This document shows, piece after piece, positions 1-7,923 of a stretch of 64,000 nucleotides of DNA; within the stretch, counting starts at the first letter, position 1; every line of letters starts with the position of its first letter. Position numbers and translations under genes: made by a program. The notes below the pieces were generated by a model. It did not search any database. It was given only the letters and a program-made list of their open reading frames with translations, and was not told the origin of the DNA. Source of the stretch: Brevundimonas sp. SGAir0440 (GTDB lineage: Bacteria > Pseudomonadota > Alphaproteobacteria > Caulobacterales > Caulobacteraceae); contig NZ_CP039435.1 of the NCBI RefSeq assembly GCF_005484585.1, forward strand, positions 2,728,001 through 2,792,000. Reading direction: 5' to 3'.

Positions 1-439
1 TCTGGCCCGGCGCTGGAACGCGACCACGCGCTGGGGCGCCATTCTGGATCCCATCGCCGACAAGGTGTTGGTGACCGGGGCCATCCTGGGCGTCCTTGCC
101 TCGGGATCCCTGCCCGGCATCGCCCTGCCCTGCGGCCTGATCCTGTTCCGCGAATTCGCCGTCTCCGCCCTGCGCGAGACGATGGCCGGCCGCATCGAAC
201 TGCCCGTCACCCTGGCCGCCAAATGGAAGACCACGGTGCAGATGGTGGCGCTCGCCGCGCTTCAGCTGACCCTGCTGTGGGGCGCCCTGGGCCTGCAGAA
301 CGACGACGGATCGCCGCTGGCCTGGCAGCCGGCGTTCGAATCCTTCGCCATCTTCCTGATCTGGTTCGCCGCCATCATCACCCTGTGGACCGGCTGGCAG
401 TATTTCAGCGAAGCCCGTCGCCAGATGCGCGACCTTTAG
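1..439 (+). CDS. pgsA: CDP-diacylglycerol--glycerol-3-phosphate 3-phosphatidyltransferase (3' part)
   Basis: Only the last ~145 codons are present; the gene begins before the window and is read in frame from base 2. The first visible residues match the CDP-alcohol phosphatidyltransferase signature AR-x8-G-x3-D-x3-D (ARRWNATTRWGAILDPIAD). Hydrophobic helices follow, as expected for an inner-membrane enzyme that makes phosphatidylglycerol-phosphate from CDP-diacylglycerol and glycerol-3-phosphate. Other CDP-alcohol transferases share the motif, but the conserved 'DPIADKVLV' context is typical of PgsA. Its stop overlaps the stop of the convergent protease gene by 3 bp. Confidence 0.85.
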   Translation, partial: LARRWNATTRWGAILDPIADKVLVTGAILGVLASGSLPGIALPCGLILFREFAVSALRETMAGRIELPVTLAAKWKTTVQMVALAALQLTLLWGALGLQNDDGSPLAWQPAFESFAIFLIWFAAIITLWTGWQYFSEARRQMRDL

Positions 440-951
440 GGCCGCAGCGTCAGCCCGGCCGGCGTGGCGGAAAAGGCGGAAAGCCGGCCCAGATAGCTCA
501 TGCCCAGCAGGGAGTATTCCAGCCCCTGCTCCACCACCAGGGCCTCGACCCGGTCCACCCGCGCGCCCGCGACCGAGATCGTCTTCAGCTGGACCGGCGC
601 CGCGCGCACGACGCCCGATGCGGTCTGGACCTTGCCGGTGAACGCTTCGGGCTCGGGATCGACGCCCAACCGCAGGGCGTCGGCGCGCGTCAGGGCGACC
701 ACGCTGGCGCCGGTGTCCACCAGCACCCGCACCGCCTTGCCGTCGATATTGGCCTCGGCCCAGTAGTGGCCGTCCGCGCCCTTGACCACCTGGGCGTCGG
801 TTCCGGAGGCGCCCACCGCCGCCTCGACCACGGGCGTCGCCGCCTGGGCCATGCCGTCGCCTTCCAGATGGCGGATCGTCAGCGCCGTGCCGAACGACGC
901 CATGAGCGCGAAGCCGAGGACCACGACAGACTGGGTATCGATGCGAACCAT
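436..951 (-). CDS. Membrane-anchored retropepsin-like aspartic protease (TIGR02281-type)
   Basis: 171 aa. One N-terminal hydrophobic segment (about residues 8-24) would anchor the protein, with the rest in the periplasm. A single aspartic-protease half follows with the catalytic motif DTGAS at residues 79-83 and a later 'LLGMSYL' strand, the pattern of single-domain retropepsin-like proteases that act as homodimers. This family is widespread in alphaproteobacteria, usually with unknown substrate. It converges on pgsA with overlapping stops and has no operon partner. Confidence 0.8.
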   Translation of the reverse strand: MVRIDTQSVVVLGFALMASFGTALTIRHLEGDGMAQAATPVVEAAVGASGTDAQVVKGADGHYWAEANIDGKAVRVLVDTGASVVALTRADALRLGVDPEPEAFTGKVQTASGVVRAAPVQLKTISVAGARVDRVEALVVEQGLEYSLLGMSYLGRLSAFSATPAGLTLRP

Positions 952-1026
952 GCCTCTGTCCTAAAGGCGCGGCGTTGGGATGGGGTGAAACGACGTGGCT
1001 GACGAAAGCTTAAGCCGCGAACCGCG

Positions 1027-1248
1027 CTAGCCCAGCTTGACCGGATCGATCTGACTGCGGCGCGACGGCAGGTCGGCCATGACCGCCGCGCGCTCGGCGT
1101 CGCTCAGCGCCCGCCAGCCGGCGATCTCCTTCAGCGTGCGAAAACAGCCCAGACACAGGCCGCTCTCGCCATCGACCGCGCACACCATGACGCAGGGCGT
1201 GGCGATGGCCTTGGGCGGTCCGGGCCGGCTCGGGGTCGTCGCGCTCAT
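1027..1248 (-). CDS. DUF1289 family protein
   Basis: 73 aa, starting at the ATG that opens MSATTPSR. The core is a cysteine-rich motif, PC-x3-C-x8-C-x2-C-x-R (residues 18-37), followed by 'E(I)AGW' and a helical tail with 'DAERAAVMADL'. This is the recognisable pattern of DUF1289, small proteins likely to bind a metal ion and of unknown function. An upstream in-frame extension exists but has no family resemblance. It diverges from the 50-aa gene at 1405. Confidence 0.8.
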   Translation of the reverse strand: MSATTPSRPGPPKAIATPCVMVCAVDGESGLCLGCFRTLKEIAGWRALSDAERAAVMADLPSRRSQIDPVKLG

Positions 1249-1292
1249 TGTGACACAGTGGCGAAAATCACTCCGACTCCTGACGAATAAAG

Positions 1293-1320
1293 TTGCAAAT
1301 TCACGAAACTGTCTTATATT
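1293..1320 (+). promoter_or_regulatory. Sigma-70-like promoter for the 50-aa gene
   Basis: TTGCAA at 1293-1298 and TATATT at 1315-1320 are separated by 16 bp. The block is markedly AT-richer than its surroundings. A GACTC (GANTC, the CcrM target) lies at 1275-1279, just upstream. Called by motif only. Confidence 0.5.
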
Positions 1321-1404
1321 GGCTGATGACGCGAAACGACTGACGGTGGAATCCCATTGGTACGACGCGTCTCTTTTCATCGTTCTGCGAAAGGAGACGC
1401 CAAG

Positions 1405-1557
1405 ATGAACGATAAGGAGCGTAACCTCCAACACGCCATGATGTCCTTCGCCCTTTGGGGCGGGATGCTGGTCAACAGTCGGCATATGCCGTCGAACTCG
1501 GGCCGGGTGGTCAGCCATCCGTCCAACTTCGTACCCTACACGATCAAGAAACGTTGA
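1405..1557 (+). CDS. Hypothetical 50-aa protein
   Basis: MNDKERNLQH... ends in PYTIKKR. The start is set by a strong Shine-Dalgarno (AAGGAG at 1391-1396) 8 bp before the ATG at 1405; an earlier in-frame ATG at 1357 lacks one. The protein has a short mildly hydrophobic stretch (residues 11-23) and a basic C-terminus, and no family that I recognise. It has its own promoter-like element upstream and an intrinsic terminator 27 bp downstream, so it looks like a monocistronic gene and not a chance ORF. Confidence 0.6.
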   Translation: MNDKERNLQHAMMSFALWGGMLVNSRHMPSNSGRVVSHPSNFVPYTIKKR

Positions 1558-1583
1558 CGGCCCGCTCGGCCCTCAGCCTGAAG

Positions 1584-1608
1584 AAGCCCCGGTCCCGCCG
1601 GGGCTTTT
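1584..1608 (+). terminator. Intrinsic terminator of the 50-aa gene
   Basis: Perfect 9-bp stem (1584-1592 with 1598-1606), 5-nt loop TCCCG, followed by a short T run to 1608. Confidence 0.75.
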
Positions 1609-1673
1609 GCAATTCCGGGCTTGCCTGACGCGGCGTTGGCGGTCGATGACGGACGTGAAAACGGAGACGATGC

Positions 1674-2471
1674 ATGGGCCTGATCACCGAAGAGAAGCGG
1701 GGCGCGATCCTGATCTGGACGCTGGATCGCGAGGCGCGGCTGAACGCCCTGCCCGATCTGGGGGACGGCGACGAGGTCGCGGCGGCGTGCGAGCGGGTCA
1801 ATGCTGATCCGTCGATCCGCTGCGTGGTCCTGACCGGCGCCGGGCGGGCGTTCTCGGCCGGCGGCGATCTGACGGCGATGCGGGACGGGCGCGACCTGTT
1901 CGAGGGCTCGGGCGCCGCCATCCGCGAACGCTATCGCCGCGTCGTCCACCGGATCGTGCGGTCTCTGTATGGGCTGGAGGTTCCGCTGATCGCCGCCGTC
2001 AACGGGCCGGCGATGGGGCTGGGCTGCGATATCGCGGGGCTCGGGGACATCCGCATCGCGTCTGAGCGCGCCAGCTTCGGCGTGCCTTTCCTGAAGCTGG
2101 GCATCATTCCAGGCGACGGCGGGTCCTGGCTGCTGCCGCGCAACATCGGTTACGCCCGCGCCGCCGAGCTGCTGTTCACGGCCCGCTCCATCGATGCCGC
2201 GACGGCGGCCGAATGGGGGCTGGTCAACCGCGTGGTCGCGCATGAGGACCTCATGACCGAGGCCCTGGCTGTCGCCGCCCAGGTCGCGGCCCAGCCGCCC
2301 CAGGCCCTGCGCATGGCCAAGACCCTGCTGCGTCAGGGTCGCGACACCACCTTCGACCAGATGCTGGAGATGTCGGCGGCGATGCAGGCGCTGGCCCACC
2401 TGACCGAGGACCATCAGGAAGGCGTCGCCGCCGTGCTGGAAAAGCGGCCGGGCGACTTCACCGGCCGCTGA
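1674..2471 (+). CDS. Enoyl-CoA hydratase/isomerase (crotonase) family protein
   Basis: 265 aa, cytoplasmic. The crotonase fold is clear: 'AFSAGGDLTAM' (oxyanion hole region), 'GPAMGLGCDIAG' and 'LKLGIIPGDGGSWLLPR', then the C-terminal helical region beginning 'AAEWGLVNRVV'. The family acts on acyl-CoA thioesters. The two glutamates of classic enoyl-CoA hydratase do not appear conserved: the first aligns with Asp in 'GCDIA', and the region of the second reads 'GVPFLKLG', with an Asp in 'PGDGG'. So the exact reaction (hydration, isomerisation or other) cannot be assigned. A GGAG precedes the start. Confidence 0.85.
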   Translation: MGLITEEKRGAILIWTLDREARLNALPDLGDGDEVAAACERVNADPSIRCVVLTGAGRAFSAGGDLTAMRDGRDLFEGSGAAIRERYRRVVHRIVRSLYGLEVPLIAAVNGPAMGLGCDIAGLGDIRIASERASFGVPFLKLGIIPGDGGSWLLPRNIGYARAAELLFTARSIDAATAAEWGLVNRVVAHEDLMTEALAVAAQVAAQPPQALRMAKTLLRQGRDTTFDQMLEMSAAMQALAHLTEDHQEGVAAVLEKRPGDFTGR

Positions 2472-2480
2472 TCCGCCGTC

Positions 2481-3485
2481 CTATTTCGTCTTCATGGCCT
2501 CGCTGGGCCCGACGCCGGCGGCGACCGCGCGTTTGGCCCCGGCGGTCTCGCCCGGCTTCATGAACTTGACCAGCACCCGCTGTCCGATCAGCAGGGGCGC
2601 ATCGCCGGCCGAGGCGACCACTTCCACCACCCGCTCGTCGCTGCGCTGCGAGGGGTCGTCAGAGGCCAGTTTGCGCGCGCCGAACACGGCGGCCCGACGC
2701 ATGACGGCGCCGATATAGACCTTGCTGGCGTCGCCCTCAGGGCTGATCTCGACGGCCTGGCCGTCGGTCAGGTTCGGCAGGTCGCTCTCGACCACCTCGG
2801 CGCGGACGATGCGCGGCGCGTCGGGTTCCAGATCGAACATATTAGAGACGTTCAGGGTCGAGGCGCCGGCGCCGGGGTTGGCGTAACGGCGCACGATCCG
2901 GCCGTTGGTCGGGGCGCGGATGACCGTCAGTTCCTGATTGTAGCGGGCCTGATCCAGCTGAGCGCGCGCGGTCTGGACGGCGGCGACCTGCGACCCCAGG
3001 CGGGCCTGGGCGGTGGCGATGGCGTCTTGGGCCTGGTCCATGCGCTGGGCGGCGACGAAGTTGGTGGCGACGAGGCGTTGCAGACGCTCCTGCTCGCGCT
3101 GGGCGGTGCGGATGTCCACGCGGATCTGGGCCAGTTGGCTTTCGGCCTGGCTGACGGCGGCGGCGGCGGCCTGAACCGCCAGACGCGCCTCGTCGTCTTC
3201 CTGACGGGCCAGGATCTGACCGGCGACGACGCGATCGCCTTCCTGAACCAGAACATCACGGACGATGCCGCCGCGACGCGCCGCGATCTGGATGATGCCG
3301 CCCTCGACGTCGACCTTGCCGTTGGCGATGGCGGCATAGGGGCTGTCGACCTTGGTCGCCGCCGCCTTCTCCTGCTCGGCCTTCTTGGTCTTGGCGGCGG
3401 ACTGGAACAGCATGAAGCCGACCGCCAGCACGATCACCAGCAGCAGGCCGATCCAGGTGCGTTTTTTCTTCAGAAAGCCGGGCAT
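2481..3485 (-). CDS. HlyD-family periplasmic adaptor of an ABC exporter
   Basis: 334 aa. One transmembrane segment (residues ~12-28) is followed by a biotinyl-lipoyl half ('GGIVRDVLVQEGDRVVAGQILA'), a long alpha-hairpin rich in Ala/Gln/Arg (about 105-185), the second lipoyl half ('VIRAPTNGRIVRR') and a beta-barrel domain. This is the membrane-fusion protein of a tripartite exporter. It is the last gene of a minus-strand set, permease-ATPase-adaptor, resembling DevBCA/MacAB-type pumps. No outer-membrane TolC partner is nearby. The substrate cannot be told from sequence. Confidence 0.88.
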   Translation of the reverse strand: MPGFLKKKRTWIGLLLVIVLAVGFMLFQSAAKTKKAEQEKAAATKVDSPYAAIANGKVDVEGGIIQIAARRGGIVRDVLVQEGDRVVAGQILARQEDDEARLAVQAAAAAVSQAESQLAQIRVDIRTAQREQERLQRLVATNFVAAQRMDQAQDAIATAQARLGSQVAAVQTARAQLDQARYNQELTVIRAPTNGRIVRRYANPGAGASTLNVSNMFDLEPDAPRIVRAEVVESDLPNLTDGQAVEISPEGDASKVYIGAVMRRAAVFGARKLASDDPSQRSDERVVEVVASAGDAPLLIGQRVLVKFMKPGETAGAKRAVAAGVGPSEAMKTK

Positions 3486-3519
3486 TGGCGTGTCGTCCTA
3501 AGGGAAATCGTCGTGTCGG

Positions 3520-4275
3520 TTAGTGGGACGCCAGGATGGCGTTCGGATCGGGGATGCGGCGCTGGTCGTCCAGGATTTTGCCGTCCTCGATGTGGATGAC
3601 CCGGTCGGCCCAGGCCTCCAGGCGTGGATCATGGGTCACGCAGATGACGGCGGCGCCGTGTTCGGTGGCGGCGCGGCGCAGCAGCTTGATGACCACCTGG
3701 CCGTTCTCGCCGTCCAGGGCGGAGGTGGGTTCGTCGGCGAACAGGATCTTCGGGTCCTTGGCCAGAGCGCGGGCGATGGCGACGCGCTGCTTTTCACCAC
3801 CCGACAAAGCCGCCGGCCGCTGGTGCAGACGGTGGCCCAGGCCGACCTCTTCAAGGGCGATCGTGGCGCGCTTCTTGGCCTGGCCCGCAGTCAGCCCCTG
3901 AAACTTCAGCACCGTCTCGACCTGCTGAAGCGCCGTCAGCGCGGGAAACAGGTTGAAGCCCTGGAAGATGAAGCCGCAGTTATCCAGGCGGAATTTATCG
4001 ATCCGGCCCGAGGACAGCTTCCACAGATCGTCGACGTCCAACGCGTCCACCCGGCCCTCTTCAGGCTTCAGCAGGCCCGACAGGGCTGCGATCAGGGTGG
4101 ACTTGCCCGAGCCGGAAGGACCCATGACCATGGTCAGGTCGCCATGCCGCGCATCGAAATCGACGCCTTTCAGCACATCCACCCAGGTCTTGCCGGACTT
4201 GAACCGCTTGACCAGGCTTTTGGCCTCGATGGCGAAGTCGCCGTGCTTGCCGTGAACCTTTGTATGAACGTTCAT
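3520..4275 (-). CDS. ABC transporter ATP-binding protein (MacB/LolD/DevA type)
   Basis: 251 aa. Walker A GPSGSGKS at residues 52-59, Q-loop 'FIFQGFNLFP', signature LSGGE at 157-161, Walker B with 'ILFADEPTSALDG' at 177-189 and the switch His in 'CVTHD'. The start is the ATG at 4275, which overlaps the permease stop (ATGA), so the two are probably translationally coupled. Longer in-frame upstream sequence is permease gene read out of frame. It powers the exporter with the flanking permease and adaptor. Confidence 0.92.
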   Translation of the reverse strand: MNVHTKVHGKHGDFAIEAKSLVKRFKSGKTWVDVLKGVDFDARHGDLTMVMGPSGSGKSTLIAALSGLLKPEEGRVDALDVDDLWKLSSGRIDKFRLDNCGFIFQGFNLFPALTALQQVETVLKFQGLTAGQAKKRATIALEEVGLGHRLHQRPAALSGGEKQRVAIARALAKDPKILFADEPTSALDGENGQVVIKLLRRAATEHGAAVICVTHDPRLEAWADRVIHIEDGKILDDQRRIPDPNAILASH

Positions 4276-5444
4276 CGCAGCAGGTCCGCCGGTTGGCTGT
4301 TCTTGAGGATGCCCAGCGACAGCAGGCCGGACACCATGGCGATGGCGATCAGGCCGATGCCGACGATGATCAGCAGCGACAGCGGCAAGGCGATGATCAC
4401 CGCCCCCATCATCGCCAGCAGCGACACCAGCCAGGTCAGGACAATGGCCGCGATGACGCCGACGACGCCGACCCAGAAGCTCAGCTCGACCACGATCCGA
4501 CGCAACGACCCCATGCTGACGCCCAGGGCCCGCAGAGAGGCGAACTCCTTGATGTTGGCCATGATGGCGCCGCGCAGGGTCTGCCAGGTGATGGCCACGC
4601 CGATGATGATCCCCAAGACGACGCAGCCGCCGATGATGATGACCAGGATGCCTTCCTCGAACATGGCGCCGGCGTTGGCGTCGGCCAGTTGCTGCTTGGT
4701 CCAGGCCTTCCACTGACCGGCGCCCATGGCGTTCAGCTGGGCCACCACGATGGGCGCGCGGGCCGGATCACGCAGCTTGACCATCAGCGGACCGACGCGC
4801 GGACCCGTGTCGGCCTGGCCCAGCATCCGCAGGGTGTCGCGCGACATGACCACGCCCGGCTGCATCATATTGGGATAGCCGCGCGTCACGCCGACGACGG
4901 TGACGGTCTGGCCGTTATACAGGGCCTTGTCGCCCAGCTTCACGCCCAGGGTCGTCAGGGCCGTCTCGTCGACCGCCACGGTGTAGGGTTGGCGCAACGC
5001 ATCGACCAGTTCCTGCGAATAGTCGGTCGGGATGGTCACCGAGCCAGGACGGGTGTCGATGATGCTGGCCTGGACGAACTTCTGACGCGGCGCGCCCTGC
5101 GACGCATTGTCCGCCTGGCTCTTGGTCGGATCGACGTTCTTGATGTTCTGGAAGGTTCCGCCGGCGCCGTCCAGAGGCATGACCTCGACCACCTCGGGGT
5201 GATTGTAGGCCAGGGGGATGAATCGGCGCGGCACGCCCGACGGCCCGCCGATCAGGCTCTTGGCGCCGGGCTGCATGATGAAGATGTCGGCGTTCGACCG
5301 TTCGATGGTGGCAGTGAATCCCTTGCCGATGCCGATGAAGACGCCGGTCATCGCCAGGACCAGAAGCCCGGACAGGGCCAGGGCCATGACCGCCGCCATA
5401 TAGCGACGCCACTCGAACAGCAGTGTTGATAGCGCAAGCGACAT
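4272..5444 (-). CDS. ABC exporter permease (FtsX/MacB-like)
   Basis: 390 aa. Topology is that of a four-helix FtsX-type permease: one N-terminal helix (~15-42), a large periplasmic domain (~45-260), then three helices (~262-290, 316-345, 350-378), and the conserved 'NIKEFASLRALGVS' cytoplasmic coupling segment between the second and third helices. First gene of the exporter operon (5444 to 2481). It is divergent from the first S46 peptidase across ~215 bp. Confidence 0.88.
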   Translation of the reverse strand: MSLALSTLLFEWRRYMAAVMALALSGLLVLAMTGVFIGIGKGFTATIERSNADIFIMQPGAKSLIGGPSGVPRRFIPLAYNHPEVVEVMPLDGAGGTFQNIKNVDPTKSQADNASQGAPRQKFVQASIIDTRPGSVTIPTDYSQELVDALRQPYTVAVDETALTTLGVKLGDKALYNGQTVTVVGVTRGYPNMMQPGVVMSRDTLRMLGQADTGPRVGPLMVKLRDPARAPIVVAQLNAMGAGQWKAWTKQQLADANAGAMFEEGILVIIIGGCVVLGIIIGVAITWQTLRGAIMANIKEFASLRALGVSMGSLRRIVVELSFWVGVVGVIAAIVLTWLVSLLAMMGAVIIALPLSLLIIVGIGLIAIAMVSGLLSLGILKNSQPADLLR

Positions 5445-5658
5445 TGTCGTCGATAAACCCCCGGTACTTGCGCCTATCTGACCGTGCGCCCCCTCACCGC
5501 CAAGTTAAATCGGGGTAAGGCTTGTGAACCCTTGTCATTGCGGGTTCGAAATCAGGGGATTAAGGGCCTTACAGCCTCTTGGCGCCCGCCCTTCGTCGGC
5601 GCTAGTTACAACATAACAGATGGGACAGGCCGTCCCACGCTCTGGGAAACACGCCTTC

Positions 5659-7752
5659 ATGTCCTTGCCCTCGCTTCGTCTCACCGCCTCTCTGGCCGCG
5701 CTCGGCGCCGCCACCGCCGTCCTGTCCGCGCCTGCGACCTCCGCGCGCGCCGACGAGGGCATGTGGACCTTCGACAACTTCCCCATCGCCACGGTGAACG
5801 AGAAGTACGGCACCAACATCGATCAGGCCTGGCTGGATCGCGTGCGCAACGCCGCCGTCCGCCTGCAGGGCTGCTCGGCCTCGCTGGTGTCGAACGAAGG
5901 CCTGGTGCTGACCAACCACCACTGCGTCGTGTCGTGCGTTCAGGACCTGTCCACGGCCCAGAACGACTACGTCAAGAACGGCTGGATGCCCGCCACCCGC
6001 GAGGAAGAGAAGAAGTGCCCCGGCCAGACGGCCGAGATCCTGACCGACATCGTCGACGTCACCGACCGCGTGACCGGCGCCGGCGCCGGTCTTGAGGGCG
6101 CCGCCTTCGTCCAGGCCCGCGCCGCCGAGATCGACAAAATCCAGAAGGAGACCTGCGGCGACGATCAGAAGCTGACCTGCCAGGTCATCAGCTTCTACCG
6201 CGGCGGCCAGTACAAGCTCTACAAGTTCCGCAAGTATGACGACGTGCGCCTGGTCTTCGCGCCCGAGTTCCAGGCGGCCTTCTTCGGCGGCGACCCGGAC
6301 AACTTCAACTTCCCGCGCTACGCCCTGGATGCCGGCTTCCTGCGCATCTACGAGGACGGCAAGCCGGTCGCCACGCCGAACCACCTGACCTGGAACGCCA
6401 ATGCGCCCAAGGAAGGCGACGTCACCTTCGTCGCCGGCAACCCCGGCTCGACCCAGCGCCTGCTGACCGTGGCCCAGCTGGAAACCCTGCGCGACCAGCA
6501 ACTGCCCATCAGCCTGATCCAGACCTCCGAACTGCGCGGTCGCCTGCTGGAGTATTCGACCACCAACGAAGAGGCCAAGCGCGTCTCGGTCGATCCGATC
6601 TTCGGCCTGGAGAACGGCTTCAAGGTCAACTACGGCCAGCAAGGCGCCCTGACCGATCCGGCCTTCATGGCCACCAAGCGCCGTGAAGAGCAGGAGCTGC
6701 GCGAGCGCGTCGCCGCCGACCCGGCCCTGGCCCAGCGCATCGGCGATCCGTGGGCCGATCTGGAACGCGCCTCGACCGCCCAACGCGACCTGTATCTGCC
6801 CTATCGCCAGCTGGAATCGGCGGCCGGTCAGCGTTCGTCGCTGTACAGCTACGCCAAGGCCATCGTCCGCGCCTCCAAGGAACGCGCCAAGCCCGTCGCT
6901 GAACGCCGCGCCGGCTATTCGGACGCCGACATCGCCTCGCTGGGCCGTCGCCTGGCGACCGAGACGCCGATCTCGAACGACCTGGAGAAGATCTATCTCG
7001 ACTTCTGGCTGTCCAAGACCCGCGAATATCTGACGGTCGACAATGCGAACGTTAAGGCGCTGCTGGGCAAGGAAAGCCCCGAGCAGATCGCGGAGCGTCT
7101 GGTAGACGGCACGCGTCTGGCCGATCCCGCCTTCCGCGCCCAGGCCCTGGCCATGACGCCGGAGCAACTGGCCGCCTCGGGCGATCCGCTGATCCAGTTC
7201 GTCCTGGCCAATGACGATGCGGCCCAGGCCGTGCGCACCCAGTGGGAATCGGCCGTGTCCGGCCCGACCAGCCGCGCCGGCGAAAAGATCGCCCAGGCCC
7301 GGTTCGCGGTTTACGGCACTAACCTGTACCCCGACGCGACCTTCTCGCTGCGCCTGTCCTACGGCCAGGTGAAGGGCTGGACCTATCGTGGCGTGACCGT
7401 CGAACCCTTCACCCAGATCGGCGGCCTGTATGAGCGCAACACCGGCGCCGAGCCCTTCAACGCGGCCGAGGACTGGCTGGCGGCCGAGGGCAAGGTCAAC
7501 AAATCGACCGTCTATGATTTCGTCTCGACCAACGACATCATCGGCGGCAACTCGGGCTCGCCCGTGATCAACGCCAAGGGCGAAGTCATCGGCGCCGCCT
7601 TCGACGGCAACATCCACTCACTGGGCGGCAGCTTCGGTTACGACCCCGAGCTGAACCGCACGGTGACGGTCTCGACCGCCGCCATCACCGAGGCCCTGCG
7701 CACCGTCTACAACCAGCCGCGCCTGCTGCGCGAACTGGGCGTGCGTCGCTAA
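5659..7752 (+). CDS. S46 family dipeptidyl-peptidase (first copy)
   Basis: 697 aa with the start chosen at 5659, because this gives a clean Sec signal peptide (residues 1 to ~31, ending TSARA) directly before the mature 'DEGMWTFDN'; an in-frame ATG at 5620 would add 13 residues before it. The S46 serine-peptidase pattern is complete: 'LTNHHCV' (catalytic His ~87/88) and 'IIGGNSGSPV' (nucleophile Ser ~632). S46 enzymes are periplasmic exopeptidases that remove dipeptides from the N-terminus of oligopeptides. 'AFDGN' follows the Ser motif, the Gly-type S1 pocket seen in DPP7-like members. A terminator-like hairpin lies downstream. Confidence 0.92.
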   Translation: MSLPSLRLTASLAALGAATAVLSAPATSARADEGMWTFDNFPIATVNEKYGTNIDQAWLDRVRNAAVRLQGCSASLVSNEGLVLTNHHCVVSCVQDLSTAQNDYVKNGWMPATREEEKKCPGQTAEILTDIVDVTDRVTGAGAGLEGAAFVQARAAEIDKIQKETCGDDQKLTCQVISFYRGGQYKLYKFRKYDDVRLVFAPEFQAAFFGGDPDNFNFPRYALDAGFLRIYEDGKPVATPNHLTWNANAPKEGDVTFVAGNPGSTQRLLTVAQLETLRDQQLPISLIQTSELRGRLLEYSTTNEEAKRVSVDPIFGLENGFKVNYGQQGALTDPAFMATKRREEQELRERVAADPALAQRIGDPWADLERASTAQRDLYLPYRQLESAAGQRSSLYSYAKAIVRASKERAKPVAERRAGYSDADIASLGRRLATETPISNDLEKIYLDFWLSKTREYLTVDNANVKALLGKESPEQIAERLVDGTRLADPAFRAQALAMTPEQLAASGDPLIQFVLANDDAAQAVRTQWESAVSGPTSRAGEKIAQARFAVYGTNLYPDATFSLRLSYGQVKGWTYRGVTVEPFTQIGGLYERNTGAEPFNAAEDWLAAEGKVNKSTVYDFVSTNDIIGGNSGSPVINAKGEVIGAAFDGNIHSLGGSFGYDPELNRTVTVSTAAITEALRTVYNQPRLLRELGVRR

Positions 7753-7761
7753 GCTGAAAAT

Positions 7762-7909
7762 CCTTCTCCCCTCGGGGGAGAAGGTGGCTCGCGCAAGCGA
7801 GACGGATGAGGGGGCTGGTTGACCCAGGCCCCCTTTTTCCATTTTGAATGCGGACAGAGCCCCCTCATCCGAGCCCTTTGGGCTCACCTTCTCCCCCGAG
7901 GGGAGAAGG
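7762..7909. repeat. Palindromic REP-like element, copy 1 (two inverted units)
   Basis: Left unit 7762-7814 and right unit 7861-7909 are inverted copies. Each holds a perfect 10-bp hairpin (CCTTCTCCCC...GGGGAGAAGG, at 7762-7784 and 7887-7909), a second small hairpin (CTCGC-GCAA-GCGAG on the left, AGCCC-AAA-GGGCT on the right) and the tail CGGATGAGGGG. The ~45-bp centre contains a terminator. The same architecture recurs inside murD at 33761-33906. Confidence 0.9.
7810..7838 (+). terminator. Terminator-like hairpin after the first S46 gene
   Basis: GGGGGC-TGG pairs with CCA-GGCCCCC (one bulged G) around a short loop and is followed by TTTTT at 7834-7838. It sits in the centre of the palindromic element, 58 bp after the peptidase stop. 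Confidence 0.55.
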
Positions 7910-7923
7910 ATCAGGAGTTTTCA

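Noticed and set aside
1249..1518. N-terminal extension of the DUF1289 protein
   Set aside because: It runs through the promoter and into the opposing 50-aa gene; the family core begins right after the ATG at 1248.
7819..7923. N-terminal extension of the second S46 peptidase
   Set aside because: The extension translates the palindromic repeat; the start at 7924 has a Shine-Dalgarno and a signal peptide.
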